Source: JAKZVK01 sp965248255 (lineage in GTDB: Bacteria > Acidobacteriota > Terriglobia > Bryobacterales > UBA6623). From it: a stretch of 64,000 nt of DNA. The notes beneath the pieces are model-generated. The model ran no database searches and was not told the DNA's origin. It saw nothing but the letters and a program-made list of their open reading frames with translations. The first letter of the stretch is position 1. Each line of letters opens with the position of its first letter. Below, piece by piece: positions 61,468 through 64,000 of this stretch. The DNA is taken from contig CBDFIW010000003.1 in NCBI GenBank assembly GCA_965248255.1, forward strand, positions 2,108,001 through 2,172,000, read 5' to 3'. Made by a program: the position numbers and the translations under genes.

Positions 61468-61761
61468 GGGTTGATCCCCTTTGAGCCAAGTAAGGGAAAC
61501 AAGAGGTCAGGTCTCAGTGTTTGGCAGCTCATTGCCGAACACGACGATTGCGGTCGTTCGAGGTTTGCTGCTCATGAGTTCATGCTCAAGTATATTCAAA
61601 CTCCGCGGGCATCGGTTGATCCAGCGGCCTGGATCGCTTGGATCAAGAGTTCGCCCTTACCCGGGATCGCGAGCACGGAAGTCTCGGGTTAGCATAACCT
61701 TTGGTGATCAAAGCCGAACGGGACGATGCCTAGTGGGCAGGACCCTCGCGCGCAGGACGAT

Positions 61762-64000
61762 ATGACTTCACGGACTTGTTGGCTTCGACTGCAAGCCGCG
61801 TGCACCCTCGCTTTGCTTTCGCTGCTAGGGGTTGTGTGGACAGCGCGTTCCACGCAGGCCCAGGCGGCGGATGGCGCTCCCATGACGCTCGAAACATCGT
61901 TCGAGCGGCATGCGAAGCCGTTCTTGAACCAAAACTGCGTCCCATGCCACAACGAGGACACGAGGACTTCGGGCATCCGCGTCGACCACCTAGACGCAGC
62001 ACTCGAGGATCGGCATCTTCGATTGTGGGAAGTGATCCGGAAAAGGATTGGCGATGCGACCATGCCACCGAAAGGCGTGCCACAACCGGCTAGTGCCGAG
62101 CGTCAGCGGATGGTCGAGTGGATCACGCAAGCGCTGGAGGTTGCTCGCTCGCGTCCTACGCCGAAGAACGGCATCGTACGGCGCCTTACGGTCTCGCAGT
62201 ATCGCAACACCCTCCGCGAGTTGTTGCTGCTGGACGACGATCTGACGGACGCTCTTCCCCCGGACGCTGTCTCCAAAGATGGATTCGTAAATAACGCGGA
62301 GACGCTGCAGCTTTCGCCATTGCTGATGGAAGCCTACTTTGAAATCGCCGAGGAGGCGCTCGGTCGATCCATCGTCAATCCGGACTCGAAGCCCTCGATC
62401 CAGAACTTCCGTGTCGACCTGGGAGCGTCGATCAATCCCGAGCCGCTGCCTGGCGAGCTGATTCTCGGCGCAAACAGCCAGCTGCTCGACAACCAAGACT
62501 ACTTGGTCACGCAGCTCACGCCCGCCAAGGCGTTCCCGTTCGAGCCGTTCCGAATGAGGACCAAGTATCGGTTCATCGAAGGCTACAAGGGGAACGCTAC
62601 GGTCCGCGGCTGGCGAGACTTTGACAGTATTTATCACGCGGTCTTTGCCGGCATGCGCGGCAGCCGGGGTTATCCCAACGGGCTCCCTTATAGCACGGTC
62701 CCGGAGGGTCTCTTGCTGCGGCCGGCCATCCCGACCGATGAGATTTTCGAAGGCGACGGCACCTACGGGCCCAAGGCGAACTTCAAGATCTCGCTTCGCG
62801 AACTGCCCGACCACGGGCGGTTTCGGGTCACGGTCGAGGCGGCGAAGTACAACGACGGTTTGCTGCTGGATCCGGGCGATGCCGACCACGTGGCCGATAG
62901 CCCGGACGCTGTCGTCAGCCACGATCCGACGTCGCGGAAGTCCGTCGAGATAGAGAAGGCCGGCGTATACCAGGTCGACATCCACGAGGTGCCACTCACA
63001 GAGGTGCCGGCCCCGGACCCGTCGAGACTTACCGACGGGCTGGGCGGGTCATGGTCTTTCGACAGCGAGACGACGGGCCTGGAAGGAGATGGAGAGTCCG
63101 TCGATTCCCCTTTCGGCAAGGCTGTGTCGCTCGGGGGCGGGTACGGATCATTGACGATCCCTCGCAGCGATTCCATGAATGTCGCTGACGGTGACTTCAC
63201 CATAGCGACTTGGATACACCCGAAAGAGCTGAAACGAGCGGGTATCGTAGCTCTGGGAGACTATGACTCGACGCACGGCTGGTATCTGGAAACGGCCGGC
63301 AACAAAGGGAACCTTCGAATCGAAACTGCCGGATCGGACAGCCAATCCAATGGGGGTGTGACGTCCCCGGAGGGCGTCATTCGCGCTGACGCCTGGCAAC
63401 ATGTGGCCGCGGTTGTCAGGCGGAACGGCGAGTCGCGCCTCTACGTGAACGGTTACCCCGTAGCGAAAGGGAAGATTGGTCCGGCTAACCTGGACAATCC
63501 GGAGATCAAACTTCACCTGGGGAGCATCCCCGGGGCGCAGCAGTTCCACGGCGAGCTGGACGAAGTGCGCATCTACTCCCGGGCCCTCGACGTAGCCGAG
63601 CTGCAAGCGTTGGTAGAACCTGGACGGCAGTTTGCCGAGGCGCCGCCCGAGAAGCCGCAAGAGGTGACCTTGACTCTCGGCGGCCGCCAATTCGCAGGCA
63701 AGTTGGAACAGCCTTCATTTCTGGCCGTGCGGCTCGAGGACGGGAAGCTGCGAGTCGACGCGCAACATGCGGGCGTAAAGGATTTGGACCGGATCGTCTT
63801 GACGCCGCTTGTCGACCAGGACGAAGTCTTGCGACGTTTTCTAGCGTTTGAGAACCGTCGGCCGCGGGTCGGCGTTCATTTAGGGCTTCGTCGCGATTGC
63901 GGCAGCACCTTCTCTCCCGTCGGGGCGCCGCAAACCGTGACGAGCGACAAGTTCGCGCAGTTTATCTTTGAGGGGGCGATCAGCGACTACCCCAGCCCGG
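61762..64000 (+). CDS. Planctomycete-type cytochrome c / DUF1587 / LamG protein (3' end outside window)
   Basis: Open from ATG 61762 (AGGACG just upstream) to the window edge, at least 746 residues. A signal-like stretch LQAACTLALLSLLGVVWTA comes first. Next is a c-type haem site (NQNCVPCHNEDTRTSG) of PSCyt1 type with distal Met (DATMPPKGVPQP), then DUF1587 (RRLTVSQYRNTLRELLLLDD, DGFVNNAETLQLSPLLMEAY). A carbohydrate-binding-like region follows, and a LamG domain at about 430-615 (GDFTIATWIHPKELKRAGIV, AWQHVAAVVRRNGESRLYVN, GELDEVRIYSRALDVAELQA). DUF1592/1588 would be expected beyond the edge. Secreted; role unknown, common in Acidobacteria and Planctomycetes. Confidence 0.88.
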   Translation, partial: MTSRTCWLRLQAACTLALLSLLGVVWTARSTQAQAADGAPMTLETSFERHAKPFLNQNCVPCHNEDTRTSGIRVDHLDAALEDRHLRLWEVIRKRIGDATMPPKGVPQPASAERQRMVEWITQALEVARSRPTPKNGIVRRLTVSQYRNTLRELLLLDDDLTDALPPDAVSKDGFVNNAETLQLSPLLMEAYFEIAEEALGRSIVNPDSKPSIQNFRVDLGASINPEPLPGELILGANSQLLDNQDYLVTQLTPAKAFPFEPFRMRTKYRFIEGYKGNATVRGWRDFDSIYHAVFAGMRGSRGYPNGLPYSTVPEGLLLRPAIPTDEIFEGDGTYGPKANFKISLRELPDHGRFRVTVEAAKYNDGLLLDPGDADHVADSPDAVVSHDPTSRKSVEIEKAGVYQVDIHEVPLTEVPAPDPSRLTDGLGGSWSFDSETTGLEGDGESVDSPFGKAVSLGGGYGSLTIPRSDSMNVADGDFTIATWIHPKELKRAGIVALGDYDSTHGWYLETAGNKGNLRIETAGSDSQSNGGVTSPEGVIRADAWQHVAAVVRRNGESRLYVNGYPVAKGKIGPANLDNPEIKLHLGSIPGAQQFHGELDEVRIYSRALDVAELQALVEPGRQFAEAPPEKPQEVTLTLGGRQFAGKLEQPSFLAVRLEDGKLRVDAQHAGVKDLDRIVLTPLVDQDEVLRRFLAFENRRPRVGVHLGLRRDCGSTFSPVGAPQTVTSDKFAQFIFEGAISDYPSP

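Overview
The window reads as high-GC chromosomal DNA of an uncultured acidobacterium, probably of the Bryobacterales/Solibacter type. Evidence for this: a very large Oar-like TonB-type receptor with an N-terminal carboxypeptidase-regulatory domain, a VWFA protein of the acidobacterial secreted type, an LptD (so a diderm with LPS), several Tat-exported BNR/sialidase and glycosidase proteins, PPC-domain and planctomycete-type cytochrome c/DUF1587 proteins, and an M81 peptidase. This is inference from gene content; no rRNA gene is present.

1-19.4 kb: secreted catabolic genes, mostly on the minus strand. They include tandem beta-propeller paralogues, an Oar-like receptor, a five-Asp-box sialidase-like lipoprotein, a Tat-exported GH95-like glycosidase, a DapA/NanA-family lyase behind a DUF3604 protein, and a PPC-domain protein. 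The region is peppered with about ten copies of a GTAG-footed GC-rich hairpin (REP). The remains of a REP-associated tyrosine transposase (RAYT) lie between inverted REP copies. At several genes the REP sits exactly where a signal-peptide gene should start, and no normal start codon is left.

19.4-33.2 kb: a mobile-element landing zone. It holds a group II intron with its reverse transcriptase and recognisable domain V/VI, four copies of one IS630-family element (A1-A4, 1094 bp when complete, with an A_AAA_AAG -1 frameshift signal), two tandem copies of a second IS630-family element (B1 decayed, B2 split by A2), and an IS1380-family element. tRNA-Pro(UGG) lies at its centre. A3, A4 and IS1380 have cut one GT39-like membrane glycosyltransferase gene into pieces. 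A4 is an unusual fold-back chimera with 196-bp inverted arms.

33.3-59.5 kb: mostly intact housekeeping and catabolic genes. They include sugar isomerase/epimerases, an exported protein-isoaspartate methyltransferase, and a peroxiredoxin. A tightly overlapping operon follows (VTT membrane protein, GNAT, enolase-superfamily MenC/epimerase, and a second, divergent dihydropteroate-synthase-like protein). Then come a Tat BNR protein, an FG-GAP protein, a cupin, a VWFA protein, amidohydrolase, LptD, ICMT-like, SDR, Pta, MetE-C-like and M81 genes. The region closes with a compact folP-folB-folK folate operon carrying the canonical DHPS.

59.5-64 kb: a relic zone with a 3' tRNA fragment, a nuclease-like gene fragment and a frameshifted esterase. 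A large PSCyt1/DUF1587/LamG gene then runs off the right edge.
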